Assembly (NCBI GenBank): GCA_037969035.1
Contig: JBBKWU010000012.1
Coordinates: 186,001 to 250,000 of the forward strand
Length of the DNA stretch: 64,000 bases
Reading direction: 5' to 3'
From: JBBKWU01 sp037969035
GTDB lineage: Bacteria; Pseudomonadota; Alphaproteobacteria; Micavibrionales; Micavibrionaceae
Both the position numbers and the translations under genes were made by a program. The notes below the pieces were generated by a model. That model was given only the letters and a program-made list of their open reading frames with translations. It was not told the origin of the DNA and made no database searches. Shown one piece after another: positions 50,520 to 59,883 of the stretch (position 1 is the stretch's first letter; each line of letters opens with the position of its first letter).

Positions 50520-51587
50520 TTACCGCCACATAGTAAGGCATTTTGAAAATAATGTCGGGAAATCCTGCGCTTTCAAGCTTTTAATATCACTCCAATAATA
50601 TAAACCACTCACATCAATTTCGTCCTTTTGCACAGCCACCGCCACACATTTCAATGATAAATTAAAATGTGTAAAGCTATGGTAAACTTCACCGTTTTTC
50701 TTTTCCTTCATTAGCGCTTGAAAGGCCTTGAGATGGTCAACATCGCGCCCCTTTTCATGCCATTCAGTTGTCGGCAGGCCGCTCATTCCGCCCAAAAGGC
50801 CGCTATCCTGACGTTTTTCCAGCAGAACTTCACCCAAACCATTTTCAACCCAATACACTAAACCGTGCTTTTCTGGTTTAATCTTCTTTGGTGCCTTACG
50901 CGGCAGGGTTTCAGCGATGGCTTGTTTATAACCGTCACAGCCATAAGGCAACGGACATAGCCCACATTTAGGCGATTTAGGTGTGCATACCGTTGCCCCC
51001 AAATCCATCAAGGCCTGCGCAAAGTCCCCAGATCTGTTCTTCTGCCCCTCTGCATAATCAGCAGTAAGTGCTTTCAGTGTCTTTTTTGCGGCTGGCAAAG
51101 GCTCTGTCACCGCATGAAAACGCGCCATAACGCGCTCGATATTGCCGTCCACGACGACAGCAGGCTTATCAAAGGCTATTGCACGAATAGCTGCCGAGGT
51201 GTAATCCCCTATTCCAGGCAGCTCTTGTAACGCTTTTTGTGCTATAGGAAACACGCCTCTCAATTCTTCCGATACAATCTTCGCGCATTTATGCAGGTTT
51301 CGTGCACGCGCATAATAACCAAGCCCTGCCCATGCGGTCATAACATCATCATTATCCGCCTGCGCCAAATCATGCACACGCGGCCACTTTTCAATAAATT
51401 TCAGAAAATACGGAATAACGGCCGCAACAACCGTTTGCTGTAACATGATCTCGGACAGCCACACATGATACGGATCAGATGTGTTTCCTGCCAATGCGCG
51501 CCACGGTAAAACGCGTCGATTTTCGTCATACCACGCTAAAACCTCGCGCCGAAATGTGTTAATATCATCCTGTTGCGGCTTGCTCAT
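50520..51587 (-). CDS. mutY: A/G-specific adenine glycosylase MutY
   Basis: MutY removes adenine opposite 8-oxoguanine. From the ATG at 51587 it has 355 residues. The open frame extends further upstream into the DUF721 gene region but has no homology there. Features are the catalytic Glu in SEIMLQQTVVAAVIPYFLKFIEKWP, the HhH motif LQELPGIGDYTSAAIRAIAF with the catalytic Asp nearby (VVDGN), and the iron-sulfur cluster CTPKSPKCGLCPLPYGC. A C-terminal NUDIX-like domain (GLVYWVENGLGEVLLEKRQDSGLLGGMSGLPT) is present. It is divergent from the DUF721 gene. Confidence 0.95.
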   Translation of the reverse strand: MSKPQQDDINTFRREVLAWYDENRRVLPWRALAGNTSDPYHVWLSEIMLQQTVVAAVIPYFLKFIEKWPRVHDLAQADNDDVMTAWAGLGYYARARNLHKCAKIVSEELRGVFPIAQKALQELPGIGDYTSAAIRAIAFDKPAVVVDGNIERVMARFHAVTEPLPAAKKTLKALTADYAEGQKNRSGDFAQALMDLGATVCTPKSPKCGLCPLPYGCDGYKQAIAETLPRKAPKKIKPEKHGLVYWVENGLGEVLLEKRQDSGLLGGMSGLPTTEWHEKGRDVDHLKAFQALMKEKKNGEVYHSFTHFNLSLKCVAVAVQKDEIDVSGLYYWSDIKSLKAQDFPTLFSKCLTMWR

Positions 51588-51651
51588 CGCCGCATCTTCT
51601 ATATTATGTTTTCTTTCAGCTTTAACCATATTACCTAAAGGTCGGGAAATC

Positions 51652-52125
51652 TTGCGTCTTTTATCTTCATCCCTGCCCCGAATTGCGGGACAAGTATTTA
51701 AAAAGAAATATATCATGCTTGGCCGCATTGTCACGCAGTGGGAAGAGATTATGGGCAAAGAAATGGCACTTAAAACGCAGCCCGTAAAGCTTAAATTTCG
51801 GAAAACGCCCGACAAATCAAAACAATTCACACTGGAAATCGCCTGTAACTCTTCTGAGGCCACAATTCTTCAATATCGCATTGATCTCATTCTGCAAAAA
51901 TTAAACATGGTGATGGGTGAAACGATGATCACTGCCATTCGCTTTGTGCCTATTACTTCTAACAGTGCAAAGCCTATCATTGCACCATCTCGTAAAGTAC
52001 CGCTGACAATTGATGATGAAAATTTCTTAAGCAAAACATTGGAAAATATTGAAGACCCTGATATACAAGAAAAACTGAAAAATCTTGGCACTTCGATTTT
52101 GCAGGATAAAAAGAAACGAACATAA
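51652..52125 (+). CDS. DUF721 (DciA-like) family protein
   Basis: A protein of about 157 residues that resembles the DUF721 family, whose member DciA loads the replicative helicase. Core blocks are LPRIAGQVFKKKYIMLGRIVTQWEEIMG and the strand-helix region LEIACNSSEATILQYRIDLILQKLN. No ATG fits before the domain. The TTG at 51652 is preceded by AAAGG and is my choice, but the start is uncertain. The gene order mutY-DUF721 (divergent) is found in other alphaproteobacteria. Confidence 0.75.
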   Translation: MRLLSSSLPRIAGQVFKKKYIMLGRIVTQWEEIMGKEMALKTQPVKLKFRKTPDKSKQFTLEIACNSSEATILQYRIDLILQKLNMVMGETMITAIRFVPITSNSAKPIIAPSRKVPLTIDDENFLSKTLENIEDPDIQEKLKNLGTSILQDKKKRT

Positions 52126-52146
52126 TAATTAGAGAGTTATTGAAGA

Positions 52147-52713
52147 ATGAAAGTTAACGCCAATACACTTCGCCCGGGCAATGTTGTTGATAAAGATAAC
52201 CGTCTATGGGTCGTTGAAAAATACGAACTCATCACCCCTGGCAAAGGCAATGCTGTGATGCAGATTGTTATGCGCGACATCCGCAATGGCTCAAAAGATC
52301 ACGTTCGCTACCGCACACAGGAAACTGTTGAGCGCGTGCGCTTGGATCAAGACGATTACCAATTCCTCTACATGGATGGCGAGGAATTCACATTCATGCA
52401 CCTGACCAGCTACGAGCAAATCAACGTTAAAAGAGATGTGATCGGCTACCCTGCTGTGTTCTTGCAAGAAGGCATGCAAGCACTTATCGAAACATTCGAA
52501 GGAGAAGCCCTTAACGTTCAAATTCCAGATTTTATTACATCTGCTGTTGTTGAGGCTGAGCCAGTTATCAAAGGCCAGACAGCGACAACATCATATAAAC
52601 CAGCCATCATTGAAAATGGTGAGCGCGTTATGGTGCCACCGCATATTAATACTGGCACACGCATTGTTGTAAAAACCGAAGACGGCAGCTATGTCGAGCG
52701 TGCAAAAGACTAA
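52147..52713 (+). CDS. efp: elongation factor P
   Basis: A 188-residue tRNA-like factor that rescues ribosomes stalled at polyproline. It has the KOW domain with PGKGNAVMQI, where Lys33 occupies the loop position modified in many species, then OB domains (FTFMHLTSYEQINVKRDVIG) and the conserved end ATTSYKPAIIENGERVMVPPHINTGTRIVVKTEDGSYVERAKD. No EpmA/EpmB modification genes are in the window. The suhB-like gene follows 44 bases later. Confidence 0.97.
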   Translation: MKVNANTLRPGNVVDKDNRLWVVEKYELITPGKGNAVMQIVMRDIRNGSKDHVRYRTQETVERVRLDQDDYQFLYMDGEEFTFMHLTSYEQINVKRDVIGYPAVFLQEGMQALIETFEGEALNVQIPDFITSAVVEAEPVIKGQTATTSYKPAIIENGERVMVPPHINTGTRIVVKTEDGSYVERAKD

Positions 52714-52757
52714 CACAATAAATAACCGAGTTTATAGAGTAGTAAGGAAGATACCCG

Positions 52758-53582
52758 ATGGCACTGTCACCAAATATGAATGTTATGATCAAGGCTGCTG
52801 AAAAGGCTGGACGTTCACTCGTTCGCGATTTCGGCGAAGTTGAACAGCTTCAGGTATCCCGCAAAGGCCCTGGTGACTTTGTAACAGCGGCAGATGTCCG
52901 TGCCGAAGAAATCATTCATTACGAACTAAGCAAAGCGCGCCCTGATTTTGACTTCCTGATGGAAGAGCGTGGCGCGGTCAAAGCAACCAACAATAAAGGC
53001 ATCGGCAAAAGTGAATATCGCTGGATTGTTGATCCCCTTGGTGGAACTAGCAACTTCATGCACGGCTTACCACATTGGAACGTATCCATCGCGTTGGAAC
53101 ATAACGGTGAAATCATTGCCGGCATTATTTATGACCCAACAAAAGATGAGTTGTTCCGCGCGGAAAAAGGCTTGGGTGCGTTTATTCGTAACAAACGCCT
53201 TCGCGTTTCTGGCCGTTCTGACTTTGATGGCTCAATGATTGCTTGTGGCGCGGCTACTCACTCTGAAAAAGCAGTGCCGTTCATGGCTGAATATTTTGCT
53301 GTTAAAAGAGCTGGCGCGGATGTACGCCGCTTTGGTGCACCTGCACTTGATCTTGCTTATGTCGCAGCAGGCCGCGTCGAAGGCTTTTGGGAGCGTGATC
53401 TAAAAATATGGGACGTTGCTGCGGCATCGATTATCGTAAAAGAAGCTGGCGGTATGCTGGGTGATATTTCTAGCCGCGCGGATCCTCTTGTGACCGGAAA
53501 CGTCATCTGCACGAACGCTAACATGTTTACTGATTTGAAAAAAATCATCGCCGACGCAGGGCAGAAAAAAGACGCAGCATAA
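52758..53582 (+). CDS. suhB: SuhB-like inositol monophosphatase with altered active-site motif
   Basis: A 274-residue protein of the IMPase family that follows efp. FVTAADVRAEEIIHYEL, FLMEERGAV, WIVDPLGGTSNFMHGLPHWNVSIAL and WDVAAASIIVKEAGG align with SuhB throughout. The catalytic metal motif DPLDGT reads DPLGGT here: codon GGT at 53040-53042 encodes Gly95 where a metal-binding Asp is expected. The GEE motif is also changed to MEER. It may be catalytically weak or inactive. In E. coli, SuhB also has a non-enzymatic role in rRNA antitermination. A family member with intact motifs is encoded at 27097. Confidence 0.9.
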   Translation: MALSPNMNVMIKAAEKAGRSLVRDFGEVEQLQVSRKGPGDFVTAADVRAEEIIHYELSKARPDFDFLMEERGAVKATNNKGIGKSEYRWIVDPLGGTSNFMHGLPHWNVSIALEHNGEIIAGIIYDPTKDELFRAEKGLGAFIRNKRLRVSGRSDFDGSMIACGAATHSEKAVPFMAEYFAVKRAGADVRRFGAPALDLAYVAAGRVEGFWERDLKIWDVAAASIIVKEAGGMLGDISSRADPLVTGNVICTNANMFTDLKKIIADAGQKKDAA

Positions 53583-53620
53583 AGCTTAGCGCAGCCTCAT
53601 GGCTAACGACGACAATAGAA

Positions 53621-55048
53621 ATGACAATGAAAAAAATACAGAGATATACTCTTGTTTTTCCTGTTTATGTGCTGCTTTGCTTCGGACAGGGCACAGCCAT
53701 GGCACAAACAGCGCCGCAACAATACGAACCCAGCATTGAAATCAACACCAGCGTTTTAAATGAGCTCGCCAAACAACTCGGCACAAACGAAGTGCCCCCT
53801 TCTAGCAGAGCGACCCCAGCCTTAAAAAGACCCTCTGCAATGGGATCATCAAGCCTTACAAGTCACAGCACACAACAGCAAACACAGCAACAACCGCCGC
53901 GCGCGCAAGATGACAGCTATATCATTGTGCCAAAATCCAAACGTGCGCCCTATGAGGCTCCGTCCAAGATAACGATAAGCAGGACTCCCGACAGCAGCCC
54001 CAAAGCGATTGTGAAAACTGTTGTTGCTAAAGAAGCACCAAAGGCACCTCCGCCACTGCCTGCGCATAAACCAGTGGCGACCCTCGCACAAGCACAAACA
54101 AAAGTAGAGTCAAAAGCAGACATCACTAAAAACATCCCTATTCCGCAAAGACGCCCAAATATCCAAAAAGCACCGCAAAGCTTTGTCGATAGTACACGCA
54201 AAAACATTGCCCTTGGTAATAACGCTGCGGTTTCCATGGTACGTAAAACAATTCCTGCTGATCCGATGATCTTAAAGAATGCGCCTAAATCAATGCCGGC
54301 AGAAAAGGCAAAACCCGTTTTTGCGGAGACTTTACGCCACAATACGGCTCCTCCTGTGACGCCCGTTACTATAGCCAAACAGAACGCCACCATAACTGCT
54401 GCAAAACCAGCACCACATACACAAATTGCGCCTGTTACAACCGAACAAAGCGAAGGCTTCACCGCGCGGATGGTAACGCATAAAAACCGTATCATCGAAG
54501 CTGTTCAAAAAATTGCTGGTCGTAACAACGAGCCCGAAATTGATATTACTGCCCAAAATACGACCGTGCAACCACGCCCAACGATTGAGCGTATTGACGC
54601 CACACGCGTTCCAGAAATAACGCCTGACATGACCTCCGCAATGGCAGCGACCATCGAGCCTGCTGCTGGTATGCCCCTCCAATCCTTAAAAGAGGCCGTA
54701 AGCGAGCAATCCACAGCCACAGGCGACATTGTCACAATATCGTTTAATGACAACAAAGGCATCATTGACACAGCCACACAGCAGCGCATTAACGCCTTTA
54801 TCCTGCCAAAGCTACAGGCCAAACCTAACTACCGTATTCAACTCCAATCCTATGCCCAGCAAACAGACAAAGACAATAGCCTCAACGCACGCCGCACGTC
54901 TTTGGCGCGCGCGTTGGCAACACGCCAATATCTTATTTCCATGGGAATTGAGCCGCGCCGCGTTGATATCCGTCCGTTGGGCAACAATAAAGATGGCGGC
55001 CCTTCTGATCGGATTGATTTTCTCATTTTTGATCCTAAAACGCTGTAA
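53621..55048 (+). CDS. OmpA-C-domain protein with Pro/Ala-rich linker
   Basis: A 475-residue exported protein. A signal peptide (MKKIQRYTLVFPVYVLLCFGQGTAMAQ, starting at ATG 53627 or 53621) is followed by about 300 residues of low-complexity Pro/Ala/Lys/Thr sequence (APKAPPPLPAHKPVATLAQ). The C-terminal OmpA-like peptidoglycan-binding domain (about residues 370-475) has ISFNDNKGIIDTATQQRINAFILPKLQ, YRIQLQSYAQ, NARRTSLARALATRQYLISMGIEPRRVDIRPLG. It probably tethers peptidoglycan to another envelope layer. It sits between the suhB-like gene and the DsbA-like gene. Confidence 0.82.
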   Translation: MTMKKIQRYTLVFPVYVLLCFGQGTAMAQTAPQQYEPSIEINTSVLNELAKQLGTNEVPPSSRATPALKRPSAMGSSSLTSHSTQQQTQQQPPRAQDDSYIIVPKSKRAPYEAPSKITISRTPDSSPKAIVKTVVAKEAPKAPPPLPAHKPVATLAQAQTKVESKADITKNIPIPQRRPNIQKAPQSFVDSTRKNIALGNNAAVSMVRKTIPADPMILKNAPKSMPAEKAKPVFAETLRHNTAPPVTPVTIAKQNATITAAKPAPHTQIAPVTTEQSEGFTARMVTHKNRIIEAVQKIAGRNNEPEIDITAQNTTVQPRPTIERIDATRVPEITPDMTSAMAATIEPAAGMPLQSLKEAVSEQSTATGDIVTISFNDNKGIIDTATQQRINAFILPKLQAKPNYRIQLQSYAQQTDKDNSLNARRTSLARALATRQYLISMGIEPRRVDIRPLGNNKDGGPSDRIDFLIFDPKTL

Positions 55049-55191
55049 CCCCAATATTTGCCAACACCTCCCTATTCATGTGGATAAAATACGCTATATC
55101 GTGCGGTTTTCTTGACTTTTATGCTGTAAAAGTTGATTTATAGAGCTACTTTCGTTACAAAGACGTTTAATTTTATGACAAGGAGATTTTG

Positions 55192-55977
55192 ATGAAGTCC
55201 TTCAAACCCCTATGGGCTATTCTTATTTTGGTTGCGCTTGGCGCACTGTTTATGCTGTCACCATACAGTCAGAAGACAATCATGGCTGCAGATAGCGATG
55301 AATCTCCTGCTGAAGTTGTGGCAATGGCCGATGAACAACCAGCACATGATGCCGCATCGATGGCGACAGAAAACGCCGTTTCACAAAGCCACGTTGCTGT
55401 ACAAGCTGACGATGTTGAAGAAGAAACAGCGACGAGCGATCTGACAAGCGAAGAGCACGTGTTATCCGCCAGAACACTTGGTGATCCGAATGCTCCTGTA
55501 AAGCTTGAAGAATTTGCTTCATTGTCTTGCCCGCATTGCGCACATTTCCACACAGATGTTTTCCCGCAAATCAAGGAAGCCTACATCGACACAGGCAAAG
55601 TATTTTTTACATTCACAGACTTTCCGTTAAATGCGCCTGCGCTTGAAGGCACATTGATTTCGCGTTGCTTACCAAAAGCGCGCTACTTCAAATTCCTGAG
55701 CTTCTTGTTTGAAAAGCAGCCTGATTGGGCATTTGCTGACGGATACACGCAATACTTGAAACAGAACTCCCGTTTGCTAGGCTTGAGCGAGCAAGATGCA
55801 GAAGCTTGCCTAACAAACGAAACTCTGCGTGTCGGCCTTATTGGCAAAGTCCAAGCCGCACAAGAAAAGTATGAAATAAACTCAACGCCGAGCTTCGTAT
55901 TAAACGGAACTGATGTAATTAACGGCGGGCAAAGCTTTGAAGAGTTTCAAAAGAAAATTGATGCTTTGCTAAAATAA
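55192..55977 (+). CDS. DsbA-like thioredoxin-fold protein
   Basis: A 261-residue protein from ATG 55192, with AAGGAG 6 bases upstream (the TTG one codon earlier is not needed). A membrane anchor or signal (ILILVALGALFMLSPY) is followed by an acidic Ala/Glu linker of about 60 residues. The thioredoxin fold has the active site SLSCPHCAHFH (CPHC) and the cis-Pro STPSFVLNG, closely matching the DSBA_2/BdbD-like oxidoreductases that oxidise or assist folding in the periplasm. It lies directly before smc, as in other alphaproteobacteria. Confidence 0.9.
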   Translation: MKSFKPLWAILILVALGALFMLSPYSQKTIMAADSDESPAEVVAMADEQPAHDAASMATENAVSQSHVAVQADDVEEETATSDLTSEEHVLSARTLGDPNAPVKLEEFASLSCPHCAHFHTDVFPQIKEAYIDTGKVFFTFTDFPLNAPALEGTLISRCLPKARYFKFLSFLFEKQPDWAFADGYTQYLKQNSRLLGLSEQDAEACLTNETLRVGLIGKVQAAQEKYEINSTPSFVLNGTDVINGGQSFEEFQKKIDALLK

Positions 55978-55989
55978 AAGCGGAACTGA

Positions 55990-58900
55990 ATGATACAGTT
56001 TGAAAAACTAAGATTACATGGATTCAAGTCCTTCGTTGATAAGACGGAACTTGAAATCGGCCACGGCCTGACAGGGATTGTCGGGCCGAACGGCTGTGGA
56101 AAATCCAATCTTGTTGAAGCATTACGCTGGAGCATGGGTGAAAACTCATCCAAACGTATGCGCGGCAGCTCGGGCAGTATGGAAGATGTGATCTTTAACG
56201 GCACAGAAAACCGCCCTGCCCGTAACATGGCCGAAGTTTCCGTTCTGCTCAGCAATAACGACAAAAGCGCGCCTCCACCTTACAACAATGCCGACGAAAT
56301 CGAGATTGTTCGCAAAATCGAAAAAGACCACGGCTCGGGTTACCGCGTAAACGGAAAACCTGTACGGGCGCGTGATGTTCAAATCTTTTACGCTGATATT
56401 TTGGCTGGTGCGAACTCCCCGTTTTTGGTGTCGCAGGGGCGCGTGGCACAACTTATCCAAGCCAAGCCCTCTGATCGCCGTCAGGTTTTAGAAGACGCCG
56501 CAGGCATTAGCGGCCTGCACGCCCGCCGCCACGAGGCCGAGCTCCGCCTACGCGCAACAGACAACAACCTAAAACGCCTCGAAGATATCCTTGGTGGCAT
56601 GGAAGCGCGCCTGCAAGCCCTTAAGAAGCAAGCCCGTCAAGCCACGCGCTACCGTAATCTCAGCGCACAAATTCGTCAGTTAGAACTGATGATCTCCGCC
56701 GTTGAATGGCGCACCGCCCATGAAAAACTGCAAGAAGTTGAACGTGTTTTTGGTGAGGCAGAAAGCCTTGTCGGCGAACGCTTGCTCGTTGTAACGCAAC
56801 TAACCAAAACACAAGGCACACAAGCACAAGACTTGCCTGACCTGCGCCAAAAAGATGCTGAACTTGGCGCGGCACTGCAAACACAAAAACTTGCGCTACA
56901 ACGCCTAGAGGATGAATCAGCACGCCTGACACAGCAAATTGACGAAACCAAAGCGCAACTTGCCCAAGCCTTGACTGACCGTGATCATGAAAAGCAAACA
57001 CTTGCTGAAAACACGCAAATTCTTGAACGCCTAGCGACCGAGGAAAAAGCGTTACAAGAAAATGCGGATAAAGAAGACGAAACCCTGCAAGCGCAAGAAG
57101 AATTAAAAGAAGAGCTTCAAAGCAAAGTCAAAACGCTTGAAAGCGAATACACAGATATGATGGGTGCCTTGACCGAGCAACGCATCAAAAAAGAGAACCT
57201 AGAAAAGCAAATCGAGCGCGATAAACAGCGCAACGAAGAATTGATCGAACATATTGAATCGCTCAAATCAAACCTTAAAGAAAAACGCGCCGAATCGACT
57301 GCGGAACAAGATATTTCAGAACTCCGCACGAATATTGAGTCTTTGGAAAAAGAAATCCAGAAACAACGCGCTGCGCAAGAAAAGCTAAGCACTGAAAAAA
57401 CAACACTGACCGCTCAAATTGAAACTCTTCGTGAAGACCTTAAAGACAAAGGTCAAAAGCGCGATAAAATCTCTGCTGAAATCGATGCTCTGCAATCATT
57501 GATGGATGATAGTGACAAAGAAAGTTACAAGCAGCTTGTTGATGATATCAAAGCCGATATCGGGTTTGAGGCCGCGCTATCTCGCGCGCTGAGTGATGCG
57601 CTTAGTGCTTCAACTGATGATGGCGCGCCTGTGCGTTGGCTTTCGCGGGATAGCAAAAATATTGATCTTCCTGCCCTGCCTGCCAAGGCAAAAGCGCTTG
57701 AGCCGCATGTAAAGGCTCCTGCTGCGCTGAAAATGGCGTTGAGCCAGATTGGTATCGTCGAGGACGAAGCCGAAGGCAACACGCTGTTCACCGCGTTAAA
57801 AGCTGGACAAGCACTTGTCTCCAAGGACGGTACGTACTGGCGCTGGGACGGACTGCATATCGCCGCCACGGCTCCTGATCGTCACGCCATTCAGCTTAAA
57901 CAAAAGAACCGCCTTGCAGAATTGAGCGAGCGTCTTCCTGCCGCTGAAAAAGATGCTGAAAAAGCAGAAGCGCAGCTTGATAAGCTGAAAGAAAAGCTGA
58001 CGCAGAGTGAACAATCCGAGAATGAACTACGCCAAGAGACACGCGAAAAAGAAAGCAATACCAAAGCATTACAGTCAAAGCTTAATGCTCAAATTGAAGC
58101 GCAGTCACAAAGCCGCATGGATATCGCAAAAATGGAAGAAGCTGTCGCACAGGCCGAAAGCAGCCTCTCCGATGTTCTGGGCGCGATCACGGAGAGCCAG
58201 AGCCTATTTGCCGTTTTTGAAACAAACGATCTGGAAACACAGCAAACAGCTATTGATGAAAAACGCGCATTACTTGATGCCGAGCGTGAATCTTATCAAG
58301 ACGCATTGCGTAATTTCGAGATTAGTCGCCAAGAGCACAGCCGCCGTAGCGCCCGCCTTCAGGCGATTGGTGATGAACGCATCAATCTGCGCAACCGTTG
58401 CATCCGTAGCAATGAGCGCATTAACGAACTAAACGAGCGCGAAGAAACATTACAAACAAAACAAGAAGACCTAAAGAAACGCCCTGCGGAAATTAAAGGC
58501 GAGCGCGATAAGCTGCTTGAAAAAATCAGCATTGCCGAAACAGAAAAAGCCAAAATCTCTGACAAGCTCGCCATTTGCGAAAATGAACTTGCCGAAACCA
58601 CAAAGGCACTTAAAGAAGCCGAGCGTTTACTCTCCGAAGTTAAAGAAAAACGTGCTAGCGCACAGGCCACAGCCGAAGAGCGTCAACGCCAAATCCAAGA
58701 GATTCGTCAATATATCATCGAACATTTCGATATGGAGCCAAACAAACTCCTCGCCGAAGCCGCCGTTAGTGATGAAGACGTTCCCAACCTAACCAACCTT
58801 AAAGATCAGCGCGAAAAAGCCACACGCGACCGTAATTCGATTGGCCCTGTAAACTTGCGCGCCGATACCGAAGCTGAAGAGCTTGAAAAAGAGCTTGGCG

Positions 58901-59469
58901 GTATTTTGCATGAACGCAATGATTTGACAGAGGCCATCAACGAGCTTCGCCAAGGCATCAACAAACTCAACACCGAAGCGCGTGAGCGTCTGGCTGCGGC
59001 GTTCGATCATGTAAACGGCCACTTCCGCCAACTCTTTACAAAATTATTTAACGGCGGCAACGCGCACTTAGCGTTAATCGAATCCGATGACCCGCTCGAA
59101 GCTGGCCTTGAAATTTTTGCTCAACCACCGGGTAAAGCATTGCAATCCCTCAGCCTGCTTTCAGGTGGCGAGCAAGCACTCACGGCGATCGCCCTTATTT
59201 TTGCGATGTTCCTCACCAATCCTGCACCAATTTGTGTGCTGGATGAGGTGGATGCACCGCTTGATGATGCCAACGTTGACCGCTTCTGTGATTTGCTCGA
59301 AGAGTTTGCAGACCGTGGCGAGACGCGCTTTTTGGTCATTTCTCACCACCGCCTGACCATGGCGCGGATGGATCGCCTTTACGGTGTAACGATGTCTGAG
59401 CGAGGTGTCTCGCAGCTCGTGTCGGTTGACCTCAACCAACAGCTCGACTTCCTTGATGAGGCTGCGTAA
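55990..59469 (+). CDS. smc: chromosome segregation protein SMC
   Basis: A 1159-residue condensin ATPase. The N-terminal half-site has Walker A GPNGCGKSNLVEALRWSMGE (residues 32-39 for the P-loop). Long coiled coils flank a hinge at about residues 515-620 (SDKESYKQLVDDIKADIGFEAALSRAL to the KDGTYWRWDGLHI stretch). The C-terminal half has the signature LSLLSGGEQALTAIALIFAMF and Walker B PICVLDEVDAPLDDANVDRF. Both half-sites are complete. scpA/scpB are not in the window. Confidence 0.97.
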   Translation: MIQFEKLRLHGFKSFVDKTELEIGHGLTGIVGPNGCGKSNLVEALRWSMGENSSKRMRGSSGSMEDVIFNGTENRPARNMAEVSVLLSNNDKSAPPPYNNADEIEIVRKIEKDHGSGYRVNGKPVRARDVQIFYADILAGANSPFLVSQGRVAQLIQAKPSDRRQVLEDAAGISGLHARRHEAELRLRATDNNLKRLEDILGGMEARLQALKKQARQATRYRNLSAQIRQLELMISAVEWRTAHEKLQEVERVFGEAESLVGERLLVVTQLTKTQGTQAQDLPDLRQKDAELGAALQTQKLALQRLEDESARLTQQIDETKAQLAQALTDRDHEKQTLAENTQILERLATEEKALQENADKEDETLQAQEELKEELQSKVKTLESEYTDMMGALTEQRIKKENLEKQIERDKQRNEELIEHIESLKSNLKEKRAESTAEQDISELRTNIESLEKEIQKQRAAQEKLSTEKTTLTAQIETLREDLKDKGQKRDKISAEIDALQSLMDDSDKESYKQLVDDIKADIGFEAALSRALSDALSASTDDGAPVRWLSRDSKNIDLPALPAKAKALEPHVKAPAALKMALSQIGIVEDEAEGNTLFTALKAGQALVSKDGTYWRWDGLHIAATAPDRHAIQLKQKNRLAELSERLPAAEKDAEKAEAQLDKLKEKLTQSEQSENELRQETREKESNTKALQSKLNAQIEAQSQSRMDIAKMEEAVAQAESSLSDVLGAITESQSLFAVFETNDLETQQTAIDEKRALLDAERESYQDALRNFEISRQEHSRRSARLQAIGDERINLRNRCIRSNERINELNEREETLQTKQEDLKKRPAEIKGERDKLLEKISIAETEKAKISDKLAICENELAETTKALKEAERLLSEVKEKRASAQATAEERQRQIQEIRQYIIEHFDMEPNKLLAEAAVSDEDVPNLTNLKDQREKATRDRNSIGPVNLRADTEAEELEKELGGILHERNDLTEAINELRQGINKLNTEARERLAAAFDHVNGHFRQLFTKLFNGGNAHLALIESDDPLEAGLEIFAQPPGKALQSLSLLSGGEQALTAIALIFAMFLTNPAPICVLDEVDAPLDDANVDRFCDLLEEFADRGETRFLVISHHRLTMARMDRLYGVTMSERGVSQLVSVDLNQQLDFLDEAA

Positions 59470-59473
59470 GGGC

Positions 59474-59767
59474 ATGACCATGACCAATGATGATAAAAAC
59501 TTCAACGACAAAGTCGACGATCTAGAAAAACGTATCGATGCCGCGCAAAAGCACAGCGAAGACAAAGAGCCGAAACAAACACAAGCAGACATAAACAAAT
59601 CCATAGGCATGACGGCGGGCTCGAACTTCATAAGCTCCATCATTGCTGGCGGGCTTGTCGGTTATGGAATTGGCTATTTTACGGGCAATATACCGCTATG
59701 GTTGATCATCTTCATGTTTGCGGGATTTGGCTGGGGAATATACCGCGCAGCCAAAATAATGAAGTAA
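59474..59767 (+). CDS. atpI: AtpI-like ATP synthase assembly protein
   Basis: A 97-residue protein with a charged coiled N-terminus (DDLEKRIDAAQKHSED) and two membrane helices (about residues 45-62 and 70-88, IIAGGLVGYGIGYFTGNIPLWLIIFMFAGFGWGIY). This matches AtpI/Atp1-type proteins encoded at the head of atp operons, which are thought to help c-ring assembly. ATG 59474 is preceded by AAGGG. ATG 59480 is also possible. It comes just after smc and before atpB. Confidence 0.8.
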   Translation: MTMTNDDKNFNDKVDDLEKRIDAAQKHSEDKEPKQTQADINKSIGMTAGSNFISSIIAGGLVGYGIGYFTGNIPLWLIIFMFAGFGWGIYRAAKIMK

Positions 59768-59883
59768 AAGACAAAAACTTGTCTAAAAACAGCTAAACAC
59801 CATTGCAATCCCTACGAAAAGCAGCTAAAAATTCCACGTAATATTTTTAGTTTAATGAATATATAAGAGAAGAGTAATAAAAC

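Noticed and set aside
59769..59784. AGACAA/TTGTCT hairpin after atpI as a terminator
   Set aside because: It is followed by A residues on the plus strand, not T. The stem is only 6 bp.
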